Assembly (NCBI GenBank): GCA_000242935.3
Contig: CP007053.1
Coordinates: 1,302,001-1,366,000, forward strand
Direction of reading: 5' to 3'
DNA length: 64,000 nucleotides
Origin: Opitutaceae bacterium TAV5
Lineage (GTDB): Bacteria; Verrucomicrobiota; Verrucomicrobiia; Opitutales; Opitutaceae
Shown here: piece after piece, positions 40,718-49,385 of the stretch
Numbering within the stretch: the stretch's first letter is position 1
How the letters are laid out: each line of letters opens with the position of its first letter
The notes under the pieces: generated by a model
What the model saw: the letters and a program-made list of their open reading frames with translations, nothing else
What the model was told of the DNA's origin: nothing
Databases searched by the model: none
Made by a program: the position numbers and the translations under genes

Positions 40718-41386
40718 TCATACTTTGGGTGCGGGTTCGATTTGAAACGCGGCCACGGCCGTCGGAAAACGCCCGTTGCGGGTCAGGTCGGGGTTGACGA
40801 GGAATTTGAATTTCACCCGGTAGCGCATCACTTCGGTGATCGGCGCTCCTTGGTAGGAGCCGACGCGGATCAACTGCACGTCGGCCGAGGTGTAGAAGGC
40901 GTTGTCCCGCGTGCTCAGGATTTCTGGAATACCGATTTCGACTTTCTGGTGGAGCGACTTCGCCTCGAACTCCGCCCTCGTCCTGTCGAGCGCGGCCTGC
41001 GCCACCTGCACGGCTTCGCGGAGGAAGAGCTGTTTGAAGAGTTCCGGGTTGTCGAGGCCCGCGGGGTTGCGCTCGAAGAGCGCCTTGCACGCGAGCTTCG
41101 TCTGCATCGCGTGGAGATCCTTCGCGTTCTGGATGTCCACGACCGGCGATACGTAGTAGGTGCCGAGGCTGTCGATCAGCACGACTTCCCGCTTCTGCGT
41201 CAGTTGCACCACCAGGCGATGCCGATCCCACGCCGACCAGACCCACGCCGCGACCGCGACTAAAAACCAGACGAGGGATTCGCGGCGCCGGCCGGCGAAG
41301 ATCGAGAGCAACGCCGACTTCGGCTTGCCGAAACCCGGTGAGGTGCGGGCCTCGCGTGTCGGGGACGATTCGGCCGTGGCGATCAT
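40718..41386 (-). CDS. virB8: VirB8/TrbF-like assembly protein
   Basis: 222 residues with one N-terminal membrane segment (SLVWFLVAVAAWVWSAWD) and a periplasmic domain (VVLIDSLGTYYVSPVVDIQN, FKFLVNPDLTRNGRFPTAVA). VirB8 proteins nucleate the secretion complex. The architecture and the position directly before virB9 support the call, although sequence motifs of the family are weak. Upstream gene ends 2 bp before its start. Confidence 0.7.
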   Translation of the reverse strand: MIATAESSPTREARTSPGFGKPKSALLSIFAGRRRESLVWFLVAVAAWVWSAWDRHRLVVQLTQKREVVLIDSLGTYYVSPVVDIQNAKDLHAMQTKLACKALFERNPAGLDNPELFKQLFLREAVQVAQAALDRTRAEFEAKSLHQKVEIGIPEILSTRDNAFYTSADVQLIRVGSYQGAPITEVMRYRVKFKFLVNPDLTRNGRFPTAVAAFQIEPAPKV

Positions 41387-41388
41387 GA

Positions 41389-41577
41389 TTACCTCCGGGT
41401 TTGTTTAGGCTTGGGTGGTTCCGTCTTGCCGCCGGCAGGCGGAGTTTCTTTCTGCGAATCAAGATCGCGGAGAAATTCACCAAGATGACGGGCGATGGTC
41501 TCTTGGGCATCGGCTATACGTTCCGCGGCACGAGCGGATTTTTCCTCCGCTTCTGTGTATCTACGATTTGGAATCAT
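41389..41577 (-). CDS. Small hydrophilic transfer-operon protein
   Basis: 62 residues from ATG 41577 (MIPNRRYTEAEEKSARAAER), helical and charged, ending in a Lys/Pro tail. ATG 41595 would add six residues. It overlaps the 3' end of the virB6-like gene and abuts virB8, so it is translated within the operon. No family is recognised. Confidence 0.55.
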   Translation of the reverse strand: MIPNRRYTEAEEKSARAAERIADAQETIARHLGEFLRDLDSQKETPPAGGKTEPPKPKQTRR

Positions 41578-42790
41578 CAGGTTTGGAAGGATCATAAGAT
41601 TCTATGTCGATGGCGGCCTGGTTGGGATCGGCCGTGTGCGGCTGTTGATCGAACCCGCTCCGGCTCTGCCGCTGGTTCCGGGCGTGTTGTGTGAAAACGG
41701 AGGCCATTGCCTCACTGGCAGCGGCCTGACGAGAATCAGCGGCGGCGCGTTGTTCCGCCGCGGCGGTGTTTTTGCGCATTAGGCCACCGGCGTAGAAGCC
41801 CGACAAGCCTCCGATTGCGGTGCCGGTCGTTCGGGCTGATCCGCCCCCGCGTGCAGCCGATTCTGTTCCGCCCGCCATTGCCCCGGTGGCCGCGGCGGCG
41901 GCCACGCCGGCCGCACCGAGGCCGCCGGTAGCCGCCGCCACGCCGGCACCAACACCTCCCGCAAACGCGGCCTGGGCGATACCGCCGACGCCGCGGGCGA
42001 ATTCTGCCGCGGGGTTCACGCCCATGAGCAGGATTTTCGTCGTCACATACGGGGCGAGCACGGAACTGACCAGCATCCACGCGCCGATCAGCAGGACCGT
42101 CAGCGCCGGACCGGCAACCGGCGCGCCGACGACGATGACGGGAACCAGGCTGGCCGAGGCCGCCGCTTCCAGCATCGCGTTGGTCACGACCGCCGCGATC
42201 ACCCAACCGAACGGCCAGCAGACCAAGGCCACGAGACCGATGATGTATTTCTGGGCCACGCCGGTCATCGGGCGAAGCATGAAGAAGGCAAGGAAGATGG
42301 GGCTGAGCGCCCAGCCGGCCGTCAGTAGCACACCGCCGACCAATTTGACGACATACTGAACGCCCCAGGACAACCAGCCGAAGAGCCAGAGAAACGCGTA
42401 GGTGATCGCCGTGCCGATGGACTTCGTGCCCCAAATGATGTCCCACACGCTGGCGTTCGGTTCGGTCGAGGTCTTGCCCGCGATGAATTCGACGAAGCGC
42501 TCGTCAACCGCGGTCGGATCGACCCCCAGCATGTCCGCAAACGCGAAGACGATGTCGTTCAGCCGCATCAGCCACTCGCGCAGGAAGAGCGTGGCGATCC
42601 CGATAAGCAGCACCTTCGAGATCAGCCACGCGAAGACTCCCGCGTCGGGCCGGCTGCGCACCGTCTGAATGACCAGCCCCGCCGCGACAATGGCGCTTCC
42701 GATGTAGGCGCAGCCGCCCCACAACGACGACAATCCCTCGAAGTAGGAGGACGGCAGAATGCTTCCGGGCGGAACGGCCATAAACATCAA
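41561..42790 (-). CDS. virB6: VirB6/TrbL-like polytopic inner-membrane protein
   Basis: 409 residues. At least five hydrophobic segments occur between about residues 28 and 250 (GSAIVAAGLVIQTV, VLLIGIATLFLREWL, AFLWLFGWLSWGVQYVV, YIIGLVALVCWPFGWVIAAV, VLLIGAWMLVSSVLAPYV), followed by a Gly/Ala-rich and hydrophilic tail. This is the pattern of TrbL/VirB6, the channel component of the inner membrane. The tail (AAEQRAAADSRQAAASEAM) is cytoplasmic or periplasmic. It overlaps the downstream-lying lipoprotein gene by ATGA at 42790-42787. Confidence 0.8.
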   Translation of the reverse strand: MMFMAVPPGSILPSSYFEGLSSLWGGCAYIGSAIVAAGLVIQTVRSRPDAGVFAWLISKVLLIGIATLFLREWLMRLNDIVFAFADMLGVDPTAVDERFVEFIAGKTSTEPNASVWDIIWGTKSIGTAITYAFLWLFGWLSWGVQYVVKLVGGVLLTAGWALSPIFLAFFMLRPMTGVAQKYIIGLVALVCWPFGWVIAAVVTNAMLEAAASASLVPVIVVGAPVAGPALTVLLIGAWMLVSSVLAPYVTTKILLMGVNPAAEFARGVGGIAQAAFAGGVGAGVAAATGGLGAAGVAAAAATGAMAGGTESAARGGGSARTTGTAIGGLSGFYAGGLMRKNTAAAEQRAAADSRQAAASEAMASVFTQHARNQRQSRSGFDQQPHTADPNQAAIDIESYDPSKPDDSKS

Positions 42791-43038
42791 GGGTTGGAGG
42801 TTTTCTTTTTCTCCTCTGAATCAGGAGCGGGAGCCGGTGTCGGGTCTGAAACGTTGCGTTGGAAGAACGGCGGCGACGTGAACGCCTTCGGCAGGGCTTC
42901 CATTTCCTTGCGGGCGGCCTCGGCTCGCGCCTTGGCCTCGGCTTCTTCATGCGCTTTGCGTGCCTCCGCCTCCCGATCCGAGCACCCGACCGCCACGAGA
43001 GCCATCAGGACAGAACCCATTTTGAGGATCGTTTTCAT
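42787..43038 (-). CDS. Small transfer-operon lipoprotein
   Basis: 83 residues from ATG 43038: MKTILKMGSVLMALVAVGCS gives a lipobox (VAVGC), then a charged Glu/Ala/Lys helix (REAEARKAHEEAEAKARAEA) and a Pro-rich tail. Size and position between the virB5-like and virB6-like genes fit a VirB7-type lipoprotein or an entry-exclusion-like protein; neither is proven. The in-frame extension to 43122 overlaps the preceding gene. Confidence 0.65.
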   Translation of the reverse strand: MKTILKMGSVLMALVAVGCSDREAEARKAHEEAEAKARAEAARKEMEALPKAFTSPPFFQRNVSDPTPAPAPDSEEKKKTSNP

Positions 43039-43079
43039 AGGTGAGTATAAGACATTTTTTTGCTTTCCCCGTTGCGCGA

Positions 43080-43886
43080 TCAGGGAGACATACTCCGTTC
43101 CGTCACATACTGGAGCATACACCCGTAATAGGGCTTGAACGTCGTCGCCAATTTCCGGGCCTCCTGTTGCGCAAGGCGCTTCCGCGCCTCGGCGTCCGCC
43201 TCGTTTTGCGCGTCTGCCATCGCCGATGATTCGGCCGCCTTCACCTGGATTTCCGCGGCGCTCAGGGCGACCTCCGCGTCCAGCGCGGCGAGCTGGCTGT
43301 ATTGCGCGTTCAAGACCGCTTCCTGCTTCCGCGCCTCGGCCTCGGTGGCGGCGAGCCGCACCGCCTCGCTGGTGCGGGCGATGGCCTCGCGCAGACGTTC
43401 CCGGCGGGTGTAAACGTCGCTCTGCACCTCCTTGAAATTGTCCACCTTCGCAGCGACTTCGTGCGCCCGCTTGTAGGGTTCCGCTTCACGCACGATAAAA
43501 CGTCCGTCGAAATCAGGAAACTCGTGGGCTATCTCACGAAACACCCCGCCGCGCGTATCCCCGAACAGGCCGTATCCGTCGATTCGGACGAGCCCATCCG
43601 TCCATGTCTGAATCTTCGTCGGCAGGGCCATTTCCAGTTTGAGTTCGGGAAACCCGACCAGGTCTTTCACGTTCGCCAGGTCGCCCATGCGGGTGAGCTG
43701 AGTTTCCAACTGTTGAATTTGACGAACCTGGTGGCTGATCTGCGTCGCCTGGTTGGCGAGCTGATCGACCAGGGCCGCATACTGGACGACGTTTTGCTTG
43801 AGGTTGGCCGCGTCGATGACGGCCCACTGCGCGGGCAGGGGCGAGGCGAACCCGACGACAACAAAAAGCGTGACGAAGGTTTTCAT
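43080..43886 (-). CDS. TrbJ/VirB5-like periplasmic protein
   Basis: 268 residues with a signal peptide (FVTLFVVVGFASPLPAQ). The mature part is helical: NVVQYAALVDQLANQATQIS then HQVRQIQQLETQLTRMG, a pattern found in TrbJ and VirB5 pilus-tip proteins, and a long coiled helix (SEAVRLAATEAEARKQEAVL). It starts with ATGA overlap to the lipoprotein upstream. Family call moderately sure. Confidence 0.75.
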   Translation of the reverse strand: MKTFVTLFVVVGFASPLPAQWAVIDAANLKQNVVQYAALVDQLANQATQISHQVRQIQQLETQLTRMGDLANVKDLVGFPELKLEMALPTKIQTWTDGLVRIDGYGLFGDTRGGVFREIAHEFPDFDGRFIVREAEPYKRAHEVAAKVDNFKEVQSDVYTRRERLREAIARTSEAVRLAATEAEARKQEAVLNAQYSQLAALDAEVALSAAEIQVKAAESSAMADAQNEADAEARKRLAQQEARKLATTFKPYYGCMLQYVTERSMSP

Positions 43887-44374
43887 GACTCGCCCTCCTT
43901 CGGCATGACGACCCGGATCACCCGTTTGGTCGGTTCTCGTTGCACGCCCTCGCGGTCGCTCGCCGGCACGTCGATTTCATAATAACCCTCCTCGTAATGG
44001 TCATCGAGCGACGGGCGCTGGTTGTCGCGGGCGATCCAGTATTGTTGTTTCACGGCGTTGGACTGGCCCTTTTCGTAGCCGGCCAGATACGCCTCCCGCT
44101 GGGCCTTGTTGTTGAGGTAATTGATTCCTTCGCCGACGACGAAGCCGGCCGCGGCGCCGATGGCGGCCCCCCGGCCCGGATCGCTGCCCTGCTTCGAGCC
44201 AATGTAGGCGCCGGCCGCCGTTGTCGCGCCGGTCGTCACGAAATTACGCGTGCCGCCTGCGGTTTCCCCGCCGGTGGTGGCGCAGCCGGACGTTGTCAGC
44301 AGGATGACGAATGGGAGAAGCAGCCCCATGAGATAGGGATGCGCAAAAGCCAGGGCTTCGAGAATACGGTGCAT
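43883..44374 (-). CDS. Lipoprotein with glycine-zipper segment
   Basis: 163 residues. Signal with lipobox-like LLTTSGC, then a Gly-rich membrane-inserting region (TTAAGAYIGSKQGSDPGRGA and AIGAAAGFVVGEGINYL) typical of glycine-zipper outer-membrane proteins. The C-terminal part is acidic. The stop overlaps the TrbJ-like start (ATGA). An envelope component of the transfer system. Confidence 0.65.
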   Translation of the reverse strand: MHRILEALAFAHPYLMGLLLPFVILLTTSGCATTGGETAGGTRNFVTTGATTAAGAYIGSKQGSDPGRGAAIGAAAGFVVGEGINYLNNKAQREAYLAGYEKGQSNAVKQQYWIARDNQRPSLDDHYEEGYYEIDVPASDREGVQREPTKRVIRVVMPKEGES

Positions 44375-44388
44375 GGGTTTCCTTTCGT

Positions 44389-45051
44389 CTAGGGTTCTTC
44401 AATGGTGATCCGGTGGCCGTGCCGTTCGGTGACGGTCTCGCACCGGCCCTCGCGGCAAAAATGACGATCGATGACATGGGTGACGAAGGCACCCGCCTCC
44501 AGGCGGCCTTCGAGGAATTCGACGATCTCCGCCTTGATTCGCAGCCGGTCCGTCGCCGGCAGCACGCCGGCCTCCACGATTCGCTCCACCTCGGCGATGT
44601 CGTCCGCACTCGTCGGATCGCCGAAGTCGCGCGACTCCATCCGTTCGACCAAGGGCAGCAACTGGCAGCCCAATTGGTCGTAGTCCGTCAAGACCTGTCC
44701 TTCGCTCAAAACGTCGAAGGCCGACTCGCTGCTGGAAGACACGTCGGGATGTTCATGACGGACAACCTGGCCATCGGCATCGGTGACGACTTCCTCCGTG
44801 ACCAAGGAAAACTCCGGCGTTGCCGCATCGAGTTCGATTTCAATCCGCCGTTCGATCCGTCGTGTGAGCACCGGACCGTCGTTGGCTTCGCGCTCTTCAC
44901 TCGTGACCGAAGGAAACCGATACAGCACCAGAATCTCAGCCAGATCGAGGTCGGAGGATGCCGGGTGCGGACGGGGATACCGCTCCCATTCCATTCGGCC
45001 AAGCTGCTCGATCCGCCGGGCCTCAGTGATGAGCTGTTGTTCGGTTTTCAT
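44389..45051 (-). CDS. Unknown transfer-operon protein (220 aa)
   Basis: 220 residues, acidic and soluble, without signal peptide. Segments such as LEGRLEAGAFVTHVIDRHFC, REGRCETVTERHGHR and VERIVEAGVLPATDRLRIKA are not known to me. It starts 4 bp after the virB4 stop, so it belongs to the operon and is probably cytoplasmic. Confidence 0.55.
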   Translation of the reverse strand: MKTEQQLITEARRIEQLGRMEWERYPRPHPASSDLDLAEILVLYRFPSVTSEEREANDGPVLTRRIERRIEIELDAATPEFSLVTEEVVTDADGQVVRHEHPDVSSSSESAFDVLSEGQVLTDYDQLGCQLLPLVERMESRDFGDPTSADDIAEVERIVEAGVLPATDRLRIKAEIVEFLEGRLEAGAFVTHVIDRHFCREGRCETVTERHGHRITIEEP

Positions 45052-45055
45052 GGGA

Positions 45056-47755
45056 TCAGGCGTTGGCGATGATTCCCTCCACTACGTTGTCGTAGCTCTT
45101 GAGCTCCTTTTCCCGCTGGTCGTAGTGCGCGCCGGAGCTGGACGCGCAGTAGAGCATTTCCCGCGAGGCCGCGTTGCGCATGGTGACGATCATCGGCCGG
45201 CGTTCGTCCGTGTGGTAGTAGGTGAACTGCGAATACTTTCGACCGATGATTTTTTCCGGCTCCGGGTGCCGCATGACGGCATCCTTCACCGCCTCCGGAA
45301 TCGGAAAATCCTGGCTCAAGTCTTCGATGTCCGAGCGGTCGCTCTGCCGGAGGAGGAAGAGAATGCGACTGTTGCCGAGCACCGGCCCGCGGATGTCCGA
45401 CGAACTGAACTGCTCGTAGTTTTGGACGGTGGCGACGTTCCAGACGTTGTATTTTCTCAACTGCTGATAGCTCTCTCTCAGCACCTTCTTGCCGGACGGA
45501 ATCAGGGCGAAGCGCGCCACCTCCTCGAAAATATTCCGTTTCCGCAGGGCGCGCGGCAGCCGCATCATGTGCGAACGGGTATAGTTCGAGATCAGGAACG
45601 CCGCCGCCGCCTTCAGCTCCTCCGCCGACTCCGGGATGTAGCCCAATTCAAAATGCGCGATCTTCCCGGTGAGGTTCACGTTGGAGACACCATCGAAGAG
45701 TTCCCCATAGGCGCCGCCCGAGGTCCACGGCTCCAGGAGCGTGGCGAGGTAGCGCATTTCGTCGGCGTGCGGCCCCGACGCCTCCGCCGACAGCAACTCC
45801 TGCAAATGGCCGTGCTGCGGGTAGTCCGCTGGCGTGAACTCCGAAAAGATCAGGTCGCGCACCCGCTGGGAGCCGACGCTGTCTTTTTCGAAGCGCAGCA
45901 CCTCCGCCTCGCCGATGCCGGCGACAAACGCCGCGGCTTCATCGGGCTTCGCCTTCTCGAACTCGACGAATTCCAGGAACGCATCCAGGTCGGTCGCCTG
46001 CGGACCCATGCGCTCGCGGCGATACTCCTCCAGCGCGCAGGCCCGCCGGGCGAGCAGTCCGCGCCGTTCCGGGCGCTTGTTCAGATACCAGCGGGCGAAA
46101 TCGTCATACAAGCGACCGATGGAATTCGCGAGCAACGCCTGGCGGAGCTTGTTGCGGTCCTCGTCCTTCGACTGGCCTACCATGAGCATAGGCAGCGCCG
46201 CCGCCGCGCTCAGGTGCAGGCCCGACAACGGCAGGCCGCGCGTGTCGAGGTAGTTCATTGTCAGCTTGCCGTTGGCCTGGACGATGACCGAACGCGCGTC
46301 AGGATCGACCGTGCGCACATAGACGGCGTAGGCGTTGCCTTCCTCGACGATAGTAGTGAACGCGAAATACATCCCCGTCTGCGTCAGGATGTCGATCAGG
46401 TTGACGCTCTTGCCCGATCCGGTCGTGCCGATGACGACCGCGTTTTGCGGAGTCTGGTTGTTGCCTTCGCCGACAAACGTCCGCCCGCCGACGAGGTTGC
46501 CGTTGGCGCCCTCGTAGATGAACTCGGCGGTCTCCAGATAGCCGGCCGGAGTGGAAGAAAAGGGCAGAATGTTCGCGACCAGCGCGTCGTCATAGTCATG
46601 CCAGAGCGACGTGTAGCGGCTATGCGTCCAGCCCGGCCACGAGCAGTAGAAGAAATTCCGTGCCGAGGTTTCGAGCGCCGGCTCATACGCGACCGCCCGC
46701 TCCATGTTGCCGACGGAGGCTTTCAGCGCCGTCAGCTTCGCTCGCAACTCCTCCCGGTTCTTATCCCACGCCCGGATGATATACTGGATGCGATACGGTG
46801 AACTGTCTCCGTTGCTGTAGCGGGCGATCTTCGCGGCCTTCGTCTTCATCGCCGCCAGCAGCTTGATCTTTTTCACGCTCTCGTAATCGCCTTCGACGCG
46901 ACTCAGTTCCTTCTGCTCCTTCTCGATCAGTTCCTCCACGTCCACCGCCGCGACGTTGACCGTGATCGCGTAGTCGCGGAGCGCGAGTTTGGTGAGAAGA
47001 TACGCGATGCCGGGATGGGTGCGCTTCGGGAGGGATTTCAGGACGAGCAGCCCGTGGTAGTAGCCGTCGAGGTAGAAGCCGGTGTCGGGCTTGTCCAAGG
47101 GACGGCCCTCGCTGTGCCAGCAGTTTTCCTGAATGGATTTCTCCGGGTCGAAGAATTCCAGCGGGTCGGAGATGTTCTGTTCCGGCAGCGACGGGTTCAG
47201 GAACTCCAAGTAGTGAAGGAAATGGTCGGCGTCCGTCATCGGCCGCACCGTGCCGCCGCTGCCGCTCAGGAGTGCCTGGAGAAACTGGCCGATCTGGTTG
47301 AACTGCTCCGCGTAGGCGGCGACCAGGGCTTCGTGCGTGGCCTGCCCTGATTTGCCGACCGCGGTCGCGTCCACCGGGATCGTGAAGTAAACGCGGAGTC
47401 GTTCGCGGCGCAGCAACCCTTCCTTGCCCATCTTCATGAAGCGCACGAAACGTTCGTTGCGCTGGCGCTTCTCCCAATCGTTCGCGGCGTGCTCCAGGGT
47501 TTCCGACCGGTAGCGCTGGAGCGGACGCCGAAAATCGGAGTCCGGCATCCATTGCACCTGCATTCCCCAATCGCCTTTCAGGAGGGCGAGCATCGCCACC
47601 AGGTCGGCTTCGAGCGCGTTGTGATGGACGGGATCGGCATTCTCCAGGTCGGGTGCGGTGATCTCGAAGCCGCGCGAGATGAAGCCACCCCGATGCAGGC
47701 CGCCGAAGACGATCAGGTTTTCCCCGAAAAATCCGTCGATGGGTTCCACGCGCAT
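45056..47755 (-). CDS. virB4: VirB4/TrbE-type T4SS ATPase
   Basis: 899 residues. Walker A VVIGTTGSGKSVNLIDIL at about residues 437-454, an upstream N-terminal domain with RYRSETLEHAANDWEKRQRN, and VirB4 C-terminal motifs in YESRNVWNVATVQNYEQF-like region (WNVATVQNYEQFSSSDIRGP), VLGNSRILFLLRQ and the final RRPMIVTMRNAASREMLYC. VirB4 energises pilus assembly and substrate transfer at the inner membrane. It is the largest gene of the operon and lies 2 bp after virB3. Confidence 0.9.
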   Translation of the reverse strand: MRVEPIDGFFGENLIVFGGLHRGGFISRGFEITAPDLENADPVHHNALEADLVAMLALLKGDWGMQVQWMPDSDFRRPLQRYRSETLEHAANDWEKRQRNERFVRFMKMGKEGLLRRERLRVYFTIPVDATAVGKSGQATHEALVAAYAEQFNQIGQFLQALLSGSGGTVRPMTDADHFLHYLEFLNPSLPEQNISDPLEFFDPEKSIQENCWHSEGRPLDKPDTGFYLDGYYHGLLVLKSLPKRTHPGIAYLLTKLALRDYAITVNVAAVDVEELIEKEQKELSRVEGDYESVKKIKLLAAMKTKAAKIARYSNGDSSPYRIQYIIRAWDKNREELRAKLTALKASVGNMERAVAYEPALETSARNFFYCSWPGWTHSRYTSLWHDYDDALVANILPFSSTPAGYLETAEFIYEGANGNLVGGRTFVGEGNNQTPQNAVVIGTTGSGKSVNLIDILTQTGMYFAFTTIVEEGNAYAVYVRTVDPDARSVIVQANGKLTMNYLDTRGLPLSGLHLSAAAALPMLMVGQSKDEDRNKLRQALLANSIGRLYDDFARWYLNKRPERRGLLARRACALEEYRRERMGPQATDLDAFLEFVEFEKAKPDEAAAFVAGIGEAEVLRFEKDSVGSQRVRDLIFSEFTPADYPQHGHLQELLSAEASGPHADEMRYLATLLEPWTSGGAYGELFDGVSNVNLTGKIAHFELGYIPESAEELKAAAAFLISNYTRSHMMRLPRALRKRNIFEEVARFALIPSGKKVLRESYQQLRKYNVWNVATVQNYEQFSSSDIRGPVLGNSRILFLLRQSDRSDIEDLSQDFPIPEAVKDAVMRHPEPEKIIGRKYSQFTYYHTDERRPMIVTMRNAASREMLYCASSSGAHYDQREKELKSYDNVVEGIIANA

Positions 47756-47757
47756 GG

Positions 47758-48366
47758 TCAGTCCTCCAAACGTTCGATGAACGCTTCTTCCAGCCGCTCT
47801 TCCGCCGCGTGCAGCCGGTCCTGCAACTCCTCATAGGCCGCCTGCGTGACCACCGGTTCTTTCTTGGCGGAGACCTTGGGTTTTTCTGTCGCGGTGGGCT
47901 CGCTGGTTGCGGTCTCGGCGGCCGGCGCCGGCGTTCCCAACGAGCGAATTTTCCGCGGTGCCGCCTTGAACGGCAGCCGGGCGAACGGCCGGGCGGGAGC
48001 CGCCGTCCCCGGCGACGCCATCCCGGTGAAGGGATTCATCAGGCGTTGCGTTCGCGGGCCGAACTGGAGTTCGAGCACGCCGGCTTCGATCAACGCCGAC
48101 TCGAAAAAGTCCGTGTCGTAGTGCTCCGGCCTGTTGTTTTTCAGGGCGAACACATACGCGAGCGAGAGTGTGCAAAGCACCACGCCGATCAGCAGGCACA
48201 TCAGGAGCGACAACCCGAGCATCCCCCACAGCAGGATGACCATGAGGACGGTCATTCCGCCCGAACCGAACAGATACCAGCCGGTGTTGCCCGTCATCCC
48301 GAGGAATTCCCCCGAGGACTGCGCACCCTGGTTGGCGTCGTGTTCGTTGAGGTGGGAGGCGTTCAT
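47758..48366 (-). CDS. virB3: VirB3/TrbD-like membrane protein with long C-terminal tail
   Basis: 202 residues. Two adjacent membrane segments (MTVLMVILLWGMLGLSLLMC and LLIGVVLCTLSLAYVFA, about 38-76) are followed by a hydrophilic region ending in a helical, coiled-coil-like tail (YEELQDRLHAAEERLEEAFI). VirB3 is usually ~100 residues; here the tail doubles it. Position between virB2 and virB4 supports the identity. Confidence 0.7.
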   Translation of the reverse strand: MNASHLNEHDANQGAQSSGEFLGMTGNTGWYLFGSGGMTVLMVILLWGMLGLSLLMCLLIGVVLCTLSLAYVFALKNNRPEHYDTDFFESALIEAGVLELQFGPRTQRLMNPFTGMASPGTAAPARPFARLPFKAAPRKIRSLGTPAPAAETATSEPTATEKPKVSAKKEPVVTQAAYEELQDRLHAAEERLEEAFIERLED

Positions 48367-48393
48367 CGTCGTGCGTTTGCTGGGGTGACGTTG

Positions 48394-48807
48394 TCAGGGC
48401 GCGAACGAGCTGACGCCCGACGCCTCGATGCCCATGTTGCCCCATATCGTTCGCACGATCGGGAACGCGAGACCCGAGACCAGCGCGCCGACAAAAGCCC
48501 ACTTCGCGATGCTTTGCCGGCCCATCATCATCGCGACGCCCGCCGCGACGATGCCGACGGCGGCGAACGTTCCGCACAGATACATGAGAATCGCGTTGCC
48601 GGACTCGGTCGCGGTTCGCAGATCGACCTGGGCATGAGCCAGGTTGGGCATCGCCAGGACCGCGACAGCCATCAGCACCAGCTTTCGCCAAACGCCTCGT
48701 GTTCCCACCTCCCGAGGTTCCTTTTCCCACAGGTGCAGCGCTCTCGCCATTAACGCCACACCGCAAACGAACGCCAGATACGGCGTCACCAGAATCAGGG
48801 TTGTCAT
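48394..48807 (-). CDS. virB2: VirB2/TrbC-like pilin
   Basis: 137 residues. After a short N-terminal membrane segment (LVTPYLAFVCGVALMA) there is a signal-like stretch LVLMAVAVLAMPNLAHAQ with AHA-Q cleavage, then two hydrophobic helices (LMYLCGTFAAVGIVAAGVAM and WAFVGALVSGLAFPIVRTIW) separated by a basic loop, the VirB2 pattern. The extra N-terminal helix is unusual; a shorter start may be used. First gene of the T4SS operon. Confidence 0.72.
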   Translation of the reverse strand: MTTLILVTPYLAFVCGVALMARALHLWEKEPREVGTRGVWRKLVLMAVAVLAMPNLAHAQVDLRTATESGNAILMYLCGTFAAVGIVAAGVAMMMGRQSIAKWAFVGALVSGLAFPIVRTIWGNMGIEASGVSSFAP

Positions 48808-48857
48808 CGTGGTTTTCTCCGTTTTGTGCCGGCACGTATGGGGGCCGTTTCCCTCGC

Positions 48858-48892
48858 AGCCACCCCGGCCGCGCCGTGCGGCCGGGGTGGCT
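48858..48892. other. Perfect 15-bp inverted repeat in the transfer-operon leader
   Basis: AGCCACCCCGGCCGC (48858-48872) and GCGGCCGGGGTGGCT (48878-48892) form a very stable hairpin with a 5-base loop, 51 bp before virB2. No T tract follows on either strand. It may be an attenuator, part of a regulator site or a terminator-like structure. Confidence 0.7.
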
Positions 48893-48942
48893 CCGTGCTT
48901 CTATAAAGGGAACCCCATCCTGCCCGAAGCAAGGGGCCGTCT

Positions 48943-48960
48943 ATACCGAAAAAAGGATAG
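48943..48960 (-). repeat. 18-bp repeat before the T4SS operon
   Basis: On the minus strand CTATCCTTTTTTCGGTAT, identical to the plus-strand sequence at 52340-52357. Both copies precede transfer genes in the same orientation relative to transcription. Candidate common regulatory site. Confidence 0.7.
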
Positions 48961-49013
48961 AGAAAGGTCGGGAACCAAATTGGAGCCCGTCGCGACAGAG
49001 ATGCGCCCGCCGC

Positions 49014-49385
49014 TTATCCAAGGCCCAGTTCCAACTGTCCCTTGCGGGGCGGCGCGGGTTTCACGAAACGGACCTCGCGGACAAATGTGTCGGCCTCGCG
49101 CTCGCGATCCGCCGCGAATTCCGGGTGGGCGCGCACCCGCGCGAGAGTGTGGTTTTCAATGGCGGCGAAAAGCGGGCCGAGGTTGTGGCCCGACAGAAAA
49201 ACCACCCAATCGCCGATCTCCACCTTGATCGTGTCCGGCTCCGCGTAATCCCAGCGCGCCTCGGCGTAGTGCATCCACGGGATGTTTCGCCGCGTGTTCT
49301 TGCCGTCGTCGAAGGTGACGTGGCTCGGGTGCGCATCCGTGTCGAAGTGCTCCTTCGGCTTCCTGAAGCTTGGCCGTTCCATCAC
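49014..49385 (-). CDS. Relaxase-associated hypothetical protein
   Basis: 123 residues (MMERPSFRKPKEHFDTDAHP...WMHYAEARWDYAEPDTIKVE). Compact alpha/beta with Trp/Tyr-rich middle (IGDWVVFLSGHNLGPLFAAI). No family is recognised with certainty. Its start overlaps the relaxase stop (ATGA, 49385-49382), so it is translationally coupled to the relaxase and probably acts with it. Confidence 0.65.
   Translation of the reverse strand: MMERPSFRKPKEHFDTDAHPSHVTFDDGKNTRRNIPWMHYAEARWDYAEPDTIKVEIGDWVVFLSGHNLGPLFAAIENHTLARVRAHPEFAADREREADTFVREVRFVKPAPPRKGQLELGLG

Noticed and set aside
44783-46801. 672-codon plus-strand frame opposite virB4
   Set aside because: Low-complexity Arg/Val/Leu composition; the minus strand carries the VirB4 motifs.
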